This document shows positions 25,180 through 33,518 of a DNA stretch of 64,000 nt, one piece after another. A program made the translations under genes and the position numbers. Source of the stretch: Paenibacillus baekrokdamisoli (GTDB lineage Bacteria > Bacillota > Bacilli > Paenibacillales > Paenibacillaceae); contig NZ_AP019308.1 of assembly GCF_003945345.1 (NCBI RefSeq), forward strand, positions 6,514,001 to 6,578,000. Direction: 5' to 3'. The number at the start of each line of letters is the position of its first letter. Within the stretch, counting starts at the first letter, position 1. Under the pieces are notes generated by a model. That model did not search any database. It saw nothing but the letters and a program-made list of their open reading frames with translations, and had not been told where the DNA came from.

Positions 25180-26787
25180 ATGGTACAGAAGAAGAGAAAT
25201 AAGGCAGGGTCAATTTTAATCGCGGTCTCGCTCTTTACAGCCCTCTTGTCAGGCTGCAGCGGCAATAAAGATGGCAACAGCAAGCCAGTGAATGAGAACG
25301 CTCCATCAACAACGAATTCAACGAAATCGGATAGCAATTCACCGAGCGATCCGGCCAAGCCGGACACTTCAAAGAAGGTTACTCTGAATTGGTATTTGCT
25401 TGGAGATGCGCATAAGGATACCGATAAGGTTGTGACGGAATGGAATAAGCTGCTCGAGAAGGATCTGAATACGACAGTTAAACTGAATTTCACCTCATGG
25501 ACTGATTGGCAGACCAAATATAATCTGCTGCTTACCTCTGGAGAGAAAATCGATATGATCTTCGCATCAAGTTGGTCAGATTTCTACAAGTTTGCTAAGA
25601 AGGGTGCTTTCTTGGATGTGAAAGATCTGCTTCCAACTTACGCACCAGAGACATGGAAAACGATTCCGGAGCAGGATTGGAAAGATGTAAGCGTGGGCAG
25701 CAGCATCTACGCTGTCCCAAGCACCTTCCCTGAGTACACGCCTGACGGCATTGTGTTCCGTGAAGACTGGAGAAAAGAGCTGAACCTTCCAGAGATCAAG
25801 GATCTCGACTCAATCGAGGCTTATCTGGATGGGGTAAAGAAAGCGAAGCCAAAGGTTGTTCCAATCAATGGAAAAGCGTGGAATGAGCAATTTTATTTGT
25901 TCCTCAATTACTATGACTTCAAGCAAATTGGCGGTGACAGCGGTGTCATTGCAGCGAAGTCATACGATTCGCCGCGTGACATTGTCGCGTATCCATTCAC
26001 GCAGGAGTTTGAAGATTGGGTCAAGCGGATGAAGAATTGGGCACAGAAAGGCTTCTGGTCTTCTAATACCCTTTCCAATCAGAAGGAAGCTGGTGATGGG
26101 ATCAAGACAGGCAACGGAGCGGTCTACTGGAGAAATCCGGCAGGTGCAGGCGGGTTTATTAATGACCTGAAGAAGTCCAATCCTGAAATCCAACTGGGTT
26201 ATTTCCCATTCACGCGCTTCCATAACTATGCCATTCCTAACCTATCGATCAATAACGGCATGGCGATTCCGAAGAGCGCAGAAAATCCTGAGCGTTCCCT
26301 AATGGTGCTCGACAAGCTGCGTAACGATCCGGCTTATTTCTCATTGATGACATATGGTATTGCTGGACTTCACTATGATGACCTTGGCGACGGGAAGCAT
26401 ATTCTTGTTCCGGCCAAAGGTCAGGATCCTAAGGTTGTAACCAAATATGACATCGCAAGCTGGGGCTGGCGCTATGAGCCGAACATGCGTAATGAAGAAG
26501 GAGGATGGTCTGGCCTGGAATCGCTTAATGAAGAATTCAAGGCAGAGAGCAAACCGAACATCTTCGCACCGCTGCTTATGGATTATCAGGAGGTTAAGAC
26601 GCAGGTCGCGGCCGTTAACCAGGTGTTAAAGCAGTACGGAGAGCCATTGATGATGGGGCTTGTGGACGATCCAGACAAGGCGCTTGCGACATATAGAGAG
26701 AAACTCAAAAAAGCCGGCGTAGATGAGCTTCTTGCTTACGTTAAGAAGCAAGCGGATGCTTACTATGATGAAAAAGGAATAAAATAA
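25180..26787 (+). CDS. Extracellular sugar-binding lipoprotein, LipO type
   Basis: A 535-residue solute-binding protein. The signal peptide ends in the lipobox L-L-S-G-C (cysteine near residue 26), then a Ser/Asn/Pro/Thr-rich linker to about residue 65, then the large substrate-binding domain. Size and conserved parts (D-M-I-F-A-S-S-W at about 125, N-N-G-M-A-I-P-K-S-A at about 362) match the YtcQ/LipO group that delivers oligosaccharides to LplB/YtcP permeases. It is the last gene of the importer operon, with GGGAGGAGTC before the ATG and a terminator after it. Confidence 0.92.
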   Translation: MVQKKRNKAGSILIAVSLFTALLSGCSGNKDGNSKPVNENAPSTTNSTKSDSNSPSDPAKPDTSKKVTLNWYLLGDAHKDTDKVVTEWNKLLEKDLNTTVKLNFTSWTDWQTKYNLLLTSGEKIDMIFASSWSDFYKFAKKGAFLDVKDLLPTYAPETWKTIPEQDWKDVSVGSSIYAVPSTFPEYTPDGIVFREDWRKELNLPEIKDLDSIEAYLDGVKKAKPKVVPINGKAWNEQFYLFLNYYDFKQIGGDSGVIAAKSYDSPRDIVAYPFTQEFEDWVKRMKNWAQKGFWSSNTLSNQKEAGDGIKTGNGAVYWRNPAGAGGFINDLKKSNPEIQLGYFPFTRFHNYAIPNLSINNGMAIPKSAENPERSLMVLDKLRNDPAYFSLMTYGIAGLHYDDLGDGKHILVPAKGQDPKVVTKYDIASWGWRYEPNMRNEEGGWSGLESLNEEFKAESKPNIFAPLLMDYQEVKTQVAAVNQVLKQYGEPLMMGLVDDPDKALATYREKLKKAGVDELLAYVKKQADAYYDEKGIK

Positions 26788-26798
26788 AGGTCTAATAA

Positions 26799-26842
26799 GG
26801 GAGAGACGCCCCGTTATCGAATTGGGCGCTCTCCCCTATTTT
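26799..26842 (+). terminator. Terminator of the sugar importer operon
   Basis: GGGAGAGACGCCC pairs with GGGCGCTCTCCC (one bulged base) and is followed by CTATTTTTAG. Confidence 0.88.
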
Positions 26843-26961
26843 TAGATTGCAATGAATGAGTCCATATTCTGGGCTTATTTTTTTTGAGATTGTTGATGTG
26901 GTGGAATACACTACTATCATCCCGAGGGCTTGCTTCCTAGTCTACTTGCCGAGTGACAATA

Positions 26962-27249
26962 TCAATTGGGAGCCATCAGATTTCTAACTAAACTTTCTAG
27001 TATAAGATCTCTACTAATTTTGGTTTTATCCTCCAAAACGTGAATGATATATTCTTCGTCTGGTTTAGAGGCTTTATAAATGAAGTGTTCTTTATCTAAT
27101 AAGACAACATCATGACCACAGTCCCTTAGACATTGTTCATAATCATTTAAGGTTGGTTGTTGATCCTCTTCGAGGAACAGAATACCTCGTAACAGAGAAC
27201 TTCTATCATGATGAATGACCTTAAAATGAACAGTGAACTCTTTTTTCAT
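26962..27249 (-). CDS. Small hypothetical protein
   Basis: A 95-residue acidic soluble protein of unknown family. I chose the second ATG because AAGGAG sits 12 bases before it, while the first ATG (27261) directly touches that site. Visible are a beta-strand start (E-F-T-V-H-F-K-V-I-H-H) and F-L-E-E-D-Q-Q-P-T-L-N-D-Y-E. It lies alone between the importer terminator and the right half of the array and may be the first unit of that half in reverse orientation. Confidence 0.5.
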   Translation of the reverse strand: MKKEFTVHFKVIHHDRSSLLRGILFLEEDQQPTLNDYEQCLRDCGHDVVLLDKEHFIYKASKPDEEYIIHVLEDKTKISRDLILESLVRNLMAPN

Positions 27250-27409
27250 AAATAGGTTCATCTCCTTAGTTTCATAATAAATTCATTATAACCTGAATCC
27301 GTGAAATAGCTTTGATGAAAACGATAGATTTCGAGAGCCTCAGGGATTAAAATGGAGATAATAGCTGGTTTTATGCAGCAATACCATTACACCCGTGAGG
27401 TGAATATTC

Positions 27410-27690
27410 ATGTCTACTACATTTATCCTCGAAACTTCCAGTGATTATTTAACTTCTCGTGCTGGACTTATCTTAGTTGGTCAACTGCTAGCCGAAACGC
27501 ATTTGAATAAACGACTCAACCTAAGTTCGGGTTGGTGGCACCAACGTTCCAACGATTTCTCACGCTGATAACGTCCGTGCCTACCTAGGGCTTCTTTACC
27601 AAGGTAAAAGCGATTTTGATCATATCGAGCCTTTCCGTAAAGACGTCTTCTTCTCCAAGGCACTTGGTATTCGGAAGCTAACTTCCAGCC
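27410..27690 (+). pseudogene. Truncated, frameshifted IS1380-family transposase N-terminus
   Basis: The first frame starts M-S-T-T-F-I-L-E and keeps sense to N-L-S-S-G before a frameshift. The second frame continues with I-S-H-A-D-N-V-R-A-Y-L-G-L-L-Y-Q-G-K-S-D and H-I-E-P-F-R-K-D, as in IS1380 transposases. It ends where repeat R10 begins, so only about 90 of some 430 codons survive. The upstream stretch 27262-27409 shows no gene. Confidence 0.75.
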
Positions 27691-27835
27691 ATTGCAGGGC
27701 TTTCGCCCCTTGATCAGCCTGAAGTTAATTCGGAGAAGTGGTTCAGGAAGACAACTCTGCGAGCTTAAGCCCTGTCGGACCCAGTTGCTTCACTCCTTTA
27801 TGGCTCTCGGGTTCGCAGATACAAGAACGTTATAA
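27676..27835 (+). repeat. attC-like palindromic repeat, type B, left part degenerate (R10)
   Basis: AGCTAAC at the left edge, GCAGGGCTTTCGCCCCTTGATC in place of the usual core, inner arms CTGCGAGCTTAAG and TTTATGGCTCTCGGG, right end GCAGATACAAGAAC-GTTATAA followed by GAAAT. The left edge overlaps the transposase remnant. Confidence 0.7.
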
Positions 27836-27901
27836 GAAATCGGTGAAGTACGTAAAGAACCAATATGTAATTTCTTATTAGACGGGGGGAGAAAATCCAA
27901 A

Positions 27902-28504
27902 GTGAGTAGAAGTTTATTTAAGTTTGGTAGTATTATATTTGTTTTGACATTCATCATAATAGCTATTGATTATTCAGGAAAAGTTGCGAAAGAAAAACGA
28001 TACAAGCAATATGAGAGCGAATCAGTAAGAGTCGAAACTATTCTCGCTTGGCAGTCTTGGAATAAAAGCTTGTTGAGTAAAACTGAATCTATTAATATCT
28101 TGTTTCGAAAAGACTGGATTCCAGTAGATATGAATCATGATGTTAACATAAACCAAGTAATTAAAAAGGTTGGAAATACAAATGTAATAATAGAAAAAGC
28201 ATATCGACAATTAATACAGGGTGATGATGAAGTTGTAATGATGGTAAACCTAGAGCAAGCAACTAAAAAATTACAAGGATCGTTTCTGATAGACAGTATA
28301 TTTGATAACGGATGGAGTGACCTTCCTGTAAATTTAACGTTCTATCATCTCAATAAACTGATTGAAGTTGAATCTTATTCATATGGAACTGGGGACAGAA
28401 TTACAGTATCTTTGCCAATTGAAATACTTGAACGCTATGATTATGAGATTGAAGTAGTTTTACAGGGATTAGCACTCTACGAATACAATTATATTGGTAC
28501 ATAG
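27902..28504 (+). CDS. Membrane-anchored hypothetical protein
   Basis: A 200-residue protein with one N-terminal membrane segment (F-G-S-I-I-F-V-L-T-F-I-I-I-A) after a short basic start, then an extracellular or periplasm-facing domain of about 175 residues with alternating strands. The start is GTG with GGGGGGAGAAAAT upstream. No lipobox, no family recognised. It forms the first clear coding unit of the right half of the array, between R10 and R11. Confidence 0.65.
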   Translation: MSRSLFKFGSIIFVLTFIIIAIDYSGKVAKEKRYKQYESESVRVETILAWQSWNKSLLSKTESINILFRKDWIPVDMNHDVNINQVIKKVGNTNVIIEKAYRQLIQGDDEVVMMVNLEQATKKLQGSFLIDSIFDNGWSDLPVNLTFYHLNKLIEVESYSYGTGDRITVSLPIEILERYDYEIEVVLQGLALYEYNYIGT

Positions 28505-28570
28505 ATAGAGATGGATATATTTAAGCAAATCAAGAGATCGCCGTAGTTAGTTCGAGAAGTTAATGACTTC

Positions 28571-28738
28571 AGCTAACACCATATTCACGATGCGTCTCTC
28601 CAACGCTCCTTGGTCAGGACCGAAGCAGAAATGCCGAGGGTAGATTCAGCCGGACAACCACTGCGAGCCAAAGTCTAACGATCCGTTCCCTGTCGGTCAC
28701 TTAAGGCTCTCGGGTTCATGAATACAAGATCGTTATAT
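28571..28738 (+). repeat. attC-like palindromic repeat, complete, type B (R11)
   Basis: AGCTAAC-ACC-ATATTCACG, core with GGTCAGGACCGAAG, inner arms CTGCGAGCCAAAG and CTTAAGGCTCTCGGG, right end ATGAATACAAGATC-GTTATAT followed by GAAAT. The preceding GAAGTTAATGACTTC is a small hairpin in the conserved 5' flank. Confidence 0.85.
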
Positions 28739-28774
28739 GAAATATGACTAAAGCTAATCTAAAGGAGATTTTAT

Positions 28775-29392
28775 ATGAGTGAATTTACTTCGGGTAACAT
28801 TACCTTAAATGATTATAGGAGCGTGGTGGAACAAAGCAACCCCACTTTTATTAAAGAGCTTAATGAAAAGTGGCTTGTTTTCTTCACGAATGAAACCTAT
28901 GTAAACAATGATTATCCTACAGATATTATTGATCTAACTAATCAGATACCTATTTTGTATTTTTATAATTTTGAAGATCATGGTTGGGGCTATTCAGTCA
29001 TATTCAAGTCTCACGTTCAAGCAAGCTTTTATTTTTCTTATGAACTAGAACATAATGCTTTATGTGATCTGACTCAAGAAAGATATCCAGATGAAGATCC
29101 TATAGAATTTTTATATATGAATTCAGAATCGGACAACTTAAAAGCTGAACTTTTATCAAGCGAAGAATACAAAGAATTATTAAAAAAACAATTTGATAAC
29201 TGTAATTTTGAATGCCTAAATTTATTTAATATTAACGAAGAACAAATCAGAAAATTAGAATCAAAGATTAATTATGAATCTCTAATGGAGAATCAAAATC
29301 CCCATGAACTTGTTGAACTATATAAAGATATTTTAAATCTGAATGAAATGAGCTGGATTCGTTCAGATAGAATTGATAATTTAGAAGACTAA
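28775..29392 (+). CDS. Hypothetical acidic protein of the array
   Basis: A 205-residue, strongly acidic soluble protein with a good start (TAAAGGAGATTTT before ATG). Visible are D-H-G-W-G-Y-S-V-I-F near residue 70 and a helical C-terminal half (residues 130-205). I do not recognise the family. Acidic cytosolic proteins of this size are frequent among immunity proteins to polymorphic toxins, and two neighbours (YxiJ-like, SMI1/KNR4-like) belong to that class, but this is only contextual. Confidence 0.65.
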   Translation: MSEFTSGNITLNDYRSVVEQSNPTFIKELNEKWLVFFTNETYVNNDYPTDIIDLTNQIPILYFYNFEDHGWGYSVIFKSHVQASFYFSYELEHNALCDLTQERYPDEDPIEFLYMNSESDNLKAELLSSEEYKELLKKQFDNCNFECLNLFNINEEQIRKLESKINYESLMENQNPHELVELYKDILNLNEMSWIRSDRIDNLED

Positions 29393-29423
29393 TAACTGTT
29401 TAGTTCAAGGAGAGGCATACTTC

Positions 29424-29613
29424 ACATAACACCGTATTCATGCTTCGGGCCATGCGGCCCTCGGCCCGGCAGGAGAGATGTGGATTCGGAGATGCAATTG
29501 GTAGTAGCAGGGAAGCATATTCAGCCGGACACATCCCACTACCCAACCGCATCGCGGCCAGTCGCTACTCTCCTTTAGGATGGTGGGGCGTCGTGAATAC
29601 AAGAACGTTAGAT
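29424..29613 (+). repeat. attC-like palindromic repeat, complete, type C (R12)
   Basis: ACATAAC-ACC-GTATTCATGC, core GGGCCATGCGGCCCTCGGCC, inner arms CCCACTACCC and GGATGGTGGGG, right end GTGAATACAAGAAC-GTTAGAT followed by GAAAT. GTTAGAT is an exact GTTRRRY box. Confidence 0.85.
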
Positions 29614-29872
29614 GAAATAATTTGCTAGGAGTATAAACCATGAGAATAATTAAAAGATTACTTACTTTAGCGATAGTTCTCTTACCACTAATCTTTGGTA
29701 GTTATATTTATTCAATATTTTATGGCAATCCAATAGATAAGTACTTAATTAAGAAAGAAGTAAAGTCTTATTTACAAGATAGGTATCAAGACCAATCCGC
29801 AATTAGTGAGGTCTATTATAGCTTTAAGCTGTCTACTTTTGGGGATATGGATTACACTACTTATGCTTATTT

Positions 29873-31546
29873 CATGACTTATGCAGTTCATTCCAATCGT
29901 TGGAAAACGATCAATAGTCATAGAAATGTAAACTAAAACCCGGAAAATCCCTTGACTTTTTGGAATCACCCCGATAATCACGAAGAATACCTTTTCTACT
30001 GGGTATACCTTCGAGATAATAGGTGATTTTCGTGAAACAAACCCTTGAAAATCCACGATTTCGTAAGCTTTCACAAGGCGAATGCGCGGGAGCGCCGGTC
30101 TTGCGATCACTTTGGGAAAAGTTCGACTTTTCTTTGCTCTTGATGCAAGCTGGGATATTCAAACGAAGCGGAGCTCCTTCATGGATGCTTTGCTTTATGT
30201 ACATCATCGGATTGATCTCTGGATGCTCATCGGTTGTACAAATGAGCGAACTGGCTGGGAAAGATGCTCTACTTGAACTCATGTTTAAACCCTACAAACT
30301 CGCACAATACACGCTCAGCCGGTTCTTCACAGTTCCCCATGCATGGCTGACGTTTGGGAAAAAACGGGTTGCCAGGCTTCAGGAAGAACGGGAAACCGCG
30401 CTTCAAGAAGGCGATATTATTAATCTCGACGATACACATAGCGCCCATCCCTATGCAAAGAAACTGCCATTCCTGTGCTGGCTCAGGGACTCTTCATCCA
30501 AATCCTATAGCTGGTGCATGAACCTCGTTGTCCTTCAGGCCGTGCTCCGAAACGGACTCGAATATCCGTTGTTCTACCGCGTTTGGCGCAAAATGTCTGA
30601 CGAGGAAACCGGCTTGACCAAGTTTGATTTAGCCAGACAAATGCTGCTCATGCTTCGCGAGTCGGTCACTTGCCGCCTCTGGGTAGCGATGGACCGATGG
30701 TATTTATGCAAAGACTTTTTCGTTTTCTTGCAAGAGCATTCCTTTGACTGGGTAACTAAAGCTAAGCGCAATACTGCACTGCATCGAAAGATTACAGTCC
30801 CCGGACGTCGTGATCGGTATGTACCTGTTACGGCGCGACAGCTTATTCAGGATACATACAAGCGCTTATCTACATCCAGCAAGAAGGGAATCTTCGCCAT
30901 TTCAGTATCTGATATTTATATGAAAATACCTTATCTTGCTGAAGGGCGGAAAGGGCAACTTGTAACGAAACAACGCTTCGTTCCCCTTGCTGCCGTTGTC
31001 GCTATGCGGCTTAAAGAAGACGAGGAAAGCGTTGATGTGAAGGAAGATTCACCAGATGAACCGGCAACCTACAAAGGAGCCTACTTGATCATTAGCAACC
31101 GACATGATGCGCCAGATAAGGCGCTTGAAGTGTACGGAAAGCGTTGGCGTATAGAGGTGTTTTTCCGCGCGGCCAAACAAGAACTTGGCTTTGAAAAGTG
31201 CCACTCTACATCCGAAGCACATCAGCACGCGCACATGGAGTTACTTTTTGCTGCGGAGACGCTACTTGCCTATGCGTTATGGCAAGTAAACAAAGAAAAA
31301 ACGAGTGATGAGAGCCACACCCACGGCGAAATGGTTCGCGGTCTCTTCCACACTCGTTGCCAGGTTCGCACAAGAAACCACAAGGGTTTAAAGCGAATCT
31401 ACATCGATTTTGACATAGAGGCACGCCGTTTTGCAAGCCTTATTTCCGCATATTGGCCCAAAAATCTCTCCATGACCATGTGGCCGGTGCATTCAAGCAT
31501 AGATTCTCACAATTACCGATTAATCTCATGAACTGCATAAGTCATG
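29873..31546 (+). mobile_element. IS4-clan insertion sequence, complete, 1674 bp
   Basis: Terminal inverted repeats are perfect over 19 bases (CATGACTTATGCAGTTCAT at the left and its complement at the right). TTATTT flanks both sides (29867-29872 and 31547-31552) as a 6-base target duplication. It carries one transposase gene whose stop codon lies inside the right repeat. Perfect ends and an exact duplication point to recent insertion. Confidence 0.9.
30032..31531 (+). CDS. IS4-clan DDE transposase
   Basis: A 499-residue transposase. Catalytic residues are likely D133 or D134 (N-L-D-D-T-H-S), D221 (A-M-D-R-W-Y) and E375 in the clan signature Y-G-K-R-W-R-I-E-V-F-F-R-A-A-K, which fits Y-(2)-R-(3)-E-(6)-K. 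GTG at 30032 is chosen with AGGTGA five bases upstream; another GTG three codons earlier overlaps that site. Codon use is more GC-rich than that of the interrupted host gene. Whether it belongs to IS4, IS701 or a related family needs a profile comparison; a 6-base duplication is unusual for IS4 proper. Confidence 0.9.
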   Translation: MKQTLENPRFRKLSQGECAGAPVLRSLWEKFDFSLLLMQAGIFKRSGAPSWMLCFMYIIGLISGCSSVVQMSELAGKDALLELMFKPYKLAQYTLSRFFTVPHAWLTFGKKRVARLQEERETALQEGDIINLDDTHSAHPYAKKLPFLCWLRDSSSKSYSWCMNLVVLQAVLRNGLEYPLFYRVWRKMSDEETGLTKFDLARQMLLMLRESVTCRLWVAMDRWYLCKDFFVFLQEHSFDWVTKAKRNTALHRKITVPGRRDRYVPVTARQLIQDTYKRLSTSSKKGIFAISVSDIYMKIPYLAEGRKGQLVTKQRFVPLAAVVAMRLKEDEESVDVKEDSPDEPATYKGAYLIISNRHDAPDKALEVYGKRWRIEVFFRAAKQELGFEKCHSTSEAHQHAHMELLFAAETLLAYALWQVNKEKTSDESHTHGEMVRGLFHTRCQVRTRNHKGLKRIYIDFDIEARRFASLISAYWPKNLSMTMWPVHSSIDSHNYRLIS

Positions 31547-32088
31547 TTATTTAATTGATTCCCCCAATATTGCCTTCAATGTAAAGAAATCAAAAGTTGA
31601 TAATAAATATCATGATAATCTAATTAATTCAATTTGGAGTAATGAACTTAAAGAATTGGTAGGCTTAAAAGCACAAAACGTGTTTAATACATTAAATACA
31701 ATTCGTATTCAAATTAACAAAAACACCTTAAATGATGAATATATACCTCATTCTGAAATCCCTAGTGTATTAAAGCACTTAGATTTATTAAATGGTGAAA
31801 TAGATATCAACCTAACTATTAACAAGATTTTCAATAATAATGACTATGAAGGAATACTGCAACTCATAAATATATTTAGAAATGAGTTTGAAATTATACC
31901 GAATCGACTGACTTTTTGGTTTAAAGAAAAGGCGGATCAACAAAAAACTGGTGAATACATCAAAGACTTTACCTACTTTGACATTTATAAAAAAGATTTT
32001 AACCGGATTTCTACTATAATAGACATCGAAGAGTATAAGAGATAATAGACTGATGTAGTTAATGCTTGGAGGCAAACTAAATTACTTC

Positions 32089-32261
32089 GTCTAACACTGT
32101 ATTCACGCTGCGTCGCTAACGCTCCTTGATCCGGACCGAAGTGGAGAAGCCTGGAAGTAGATCAGCCAGACAACCCTGCACTGGCTAAGTCCGTCGGACC
32201 CGATCGCTATCCCCTCGCTCACTTAAGCCAGTGAGGGTTCGTGAATACAAGAACGTTATCT
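32089..32261 (+). repeat. attC-like palindromic repeat, complete, type A (R13)
   Basis: GTCTAAC-ACT-GTATTCACGC at the left (GTCTAAC is an exact RYYYAAC box), core GATCCGGACCGAAG, inner arms ACCCTGCACTGGCTAAG and CTTAAGCCAGTGAGGGT, right end GTGAATACAAGAAC-GTTATCT followed by GAAAT. The next gene's only upstream start codon is the GTG of this right end. Confidence 0.88.
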
Positions 32262-32711
32262 GAAATAACACAATTACAATTCATAAATTTTATTCCTGAA
32301 GGTGAGACCTTGAAGAAGCTGATTGAAGAGATAGTACAAATATATAAACATGAAACAATAGGTCAGTTTCCTTATAAAGACTTTAGACAATTGGAACATG
32401 ATTTTACAGAAGAATTTAGAAAAAATGCTCCGCATGAACTTATTACTGCAGACTTTAATACATACATGATGTTTATTTATGGATTATCATCCGGTGGGAT
32501 AGTAATGAAGCTTGAAGATCCATTAGAACGATATAAAACAAAAGAATGGCTATATAAATCGTTTTTTGAATGGTTTCCGAAGTATAGCTTTCTTGAAGCT
32601 TACGATTTTTCAAAGTATAAACATCTACAAATGGAATGGAAAGTAATAGAGAAACTAAGGCAAAAGCTTATCGAATTGATTAAATTGAAAGAGATTGATA
32701 TGAATATTTGA
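32241..32711 (+). CDS. YxiJ-like protein, possible immunity protein
   Basis: A frame of 156 codons that resembles the YxiJ-like family: F-P-Y-K-D-F-R-Q-L-E-H-D-F, A-D-F-N-T-Y-M-M and K-S-F-F-E-W-F-P-K-Y-S-F-L-E. In B. subtilis yxiJ lies near the wapA toxin locus, so an immunity role is plausible but not shown. Start codon is a problem: the frame opens at GTG 32241, inside repeat R13 with GAGGG just before it. The next candidate is TTG at 32309 preceded by AAGGTGAG, giving about 133 residues. Either the repeat supplies the start, or the true start was lost. Confidence 0.6.
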   Translation: MNTRTLSEITQLQFINFIPEGETLKKLIEEIVQIYKHETIGQFPYKDFRQLEHDFTEEFRKNAPHELITADFNTYMMFIYGLSSGGIVMKLEDPLERYKTKEWLYKSFFEWFPKYSFLEAYDFSKYKHLQMEWKVIEKLRQKLIELIKLKEIDMNI

Positions 32712-32726
32712 AGATATATCAAAAAG

Positions 32727-32893
32727 AGATAACACCGTATTCACGCTGCGTCGCGGACGCTCCTTGGTCCGGAAAGAAGTAGAAAGCCTGGAAGTGGAAT
32801 CAGCCGGACAACCACTGCGAGCTTAAGTCTGGCGACCCGTTCCCTTGCGATCACTTAAGGCTCTCGGGTTCGTGAATACAACACACGTTATGT
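32727..32893 (+). repeat. attC-like palindromic repeat, complete, type B (R14)
   Basis: AGATAAC-ACC-GTATTCACGC, core CTCCTTGGTCCGGAAAGAAG, inner arms CTGCGAGCTTAAG and CTTAAGGCTCTCGGG, right end GTGAATACAACACAC-GTTATGT followed by AAAAT. Confidence 0.85.
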
Positions 32894-32922
32894 AAAATCG
32901 CACAAGAGGAAGGAAATTAATC

Positions 32923-33486
32923 ATGAGCACATTTCCAATCGTTCATCTTACTCTACAAAAGCTGAAGGAAAGACAAAGTGAAAAGAATTATTTAAGAGTT
33001 CAAGTTGATCATGGTGAAGAATTAAATACGGTTTGTACATTTAATGAACCGGCTCGTGATTCAGATTTTAAGCGCTTAATCAAGGAAACCAATTTGATAA
33101 TACCTCCAGACTATATGGACTTCTTAAAGATACACAATGGTGGTGTTCTCTATTCCTTAGGCGAATATGGTGGGGGAATAGAATTATTTTCTGTTGAAGA
33201 GATTATAGAGAACTATGAGTTCTATAAAGATGATCTATTAGAATCGTTTTATCCCATTGGTATCGATAACGGGGAAGAATTACTTTTAATCAAATCAAAT
33301 AACTGTGATCCTTTACGAAGAGACAAAAACTATTTATTTTGGTCAGACGTCTTGGATTTAGAGGATCCGATAGACCTAAACTGCAATTTTGAAATTTGGT
33401 TAGATCGTTTGGTGATGGCTCAAGGAAATAAGTATTGGTACTGGAATATCTATACCGCTGAAACCTATTATAAGACACATAAATGA
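32923..33486 (+). CDS. SMI1/KNR4-family protein
   Basis: A 187-residue cytosolic protein with the SMI1/KNR4 (SUKH) pattern: a helix ending L-I-P-P-D-Y-M-D-F-L-K, then I-H-N-G-G-V, and E-L-F-S-V-E-E-I. Bacterial members are mostly immunity proteins that neutralise contact-dependent or polymorphic toxins. No matching toxin gene is in the window, so this would be an orphan immunity gene as often found in cassettes or immunity arrays. The start ATG follows GAGGAAGGAAATTAATC. It is the last coding unit of the array. Confidence 0.82.
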   Translation: MSTFPIVHLTLQKLKERQSEKNYLRVQVDHGEELNTVCTFNEPARDSDFKRLIKETNLIIPPDYMDFLKIHNGGVLYSLGEYGGGIELFSVEEIIENYEFYKDDLLESFYPIGIDNGEELLLIKSNNCDPLRRDKNYLFWSDVLDLEDPIDLNCNFEIWLDRLVMAQGNKYWYWNIYTAETYYKTHK

Positions 33487-33518
33487 AACAGAAAGTTGTT
33501 CATTGAAGGTGCGACTTT

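Larger units (their letters stand above)
29640..32045 (+). pseudogene. YfjL-like gene split by an insertion sequence
   Basis: The 5' part (29640-29872) starts at ATG after CTAGGAGTATAAACC, has an N-terminal membrane segment (L-L-T-L-A-I-V-L-L-P-L-I-F-G) and reads I-D-K-Y-L-I-K-K-E-V. The 3' part (31553-32045) continues with S-P-N-I-A-F-N-V and ends E-E-Y-K-R. Removing the element 29873-31546 and one copy of the 6-base duplication restores an uninterrupted 241-residue frame. Family assignment to B. subtilis YfjL-like membrane proteins is from memory of the N-terminal pattern. As it stands the gene would give only a 98-residue truncated product. Confidence 0.8.

Noticed and set aside
29440..29628. 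Open frames on both strands over repeat R12
   Set aside because: They coincide exactly with the palindromic repeat; frames on both strands are expected from its composition.
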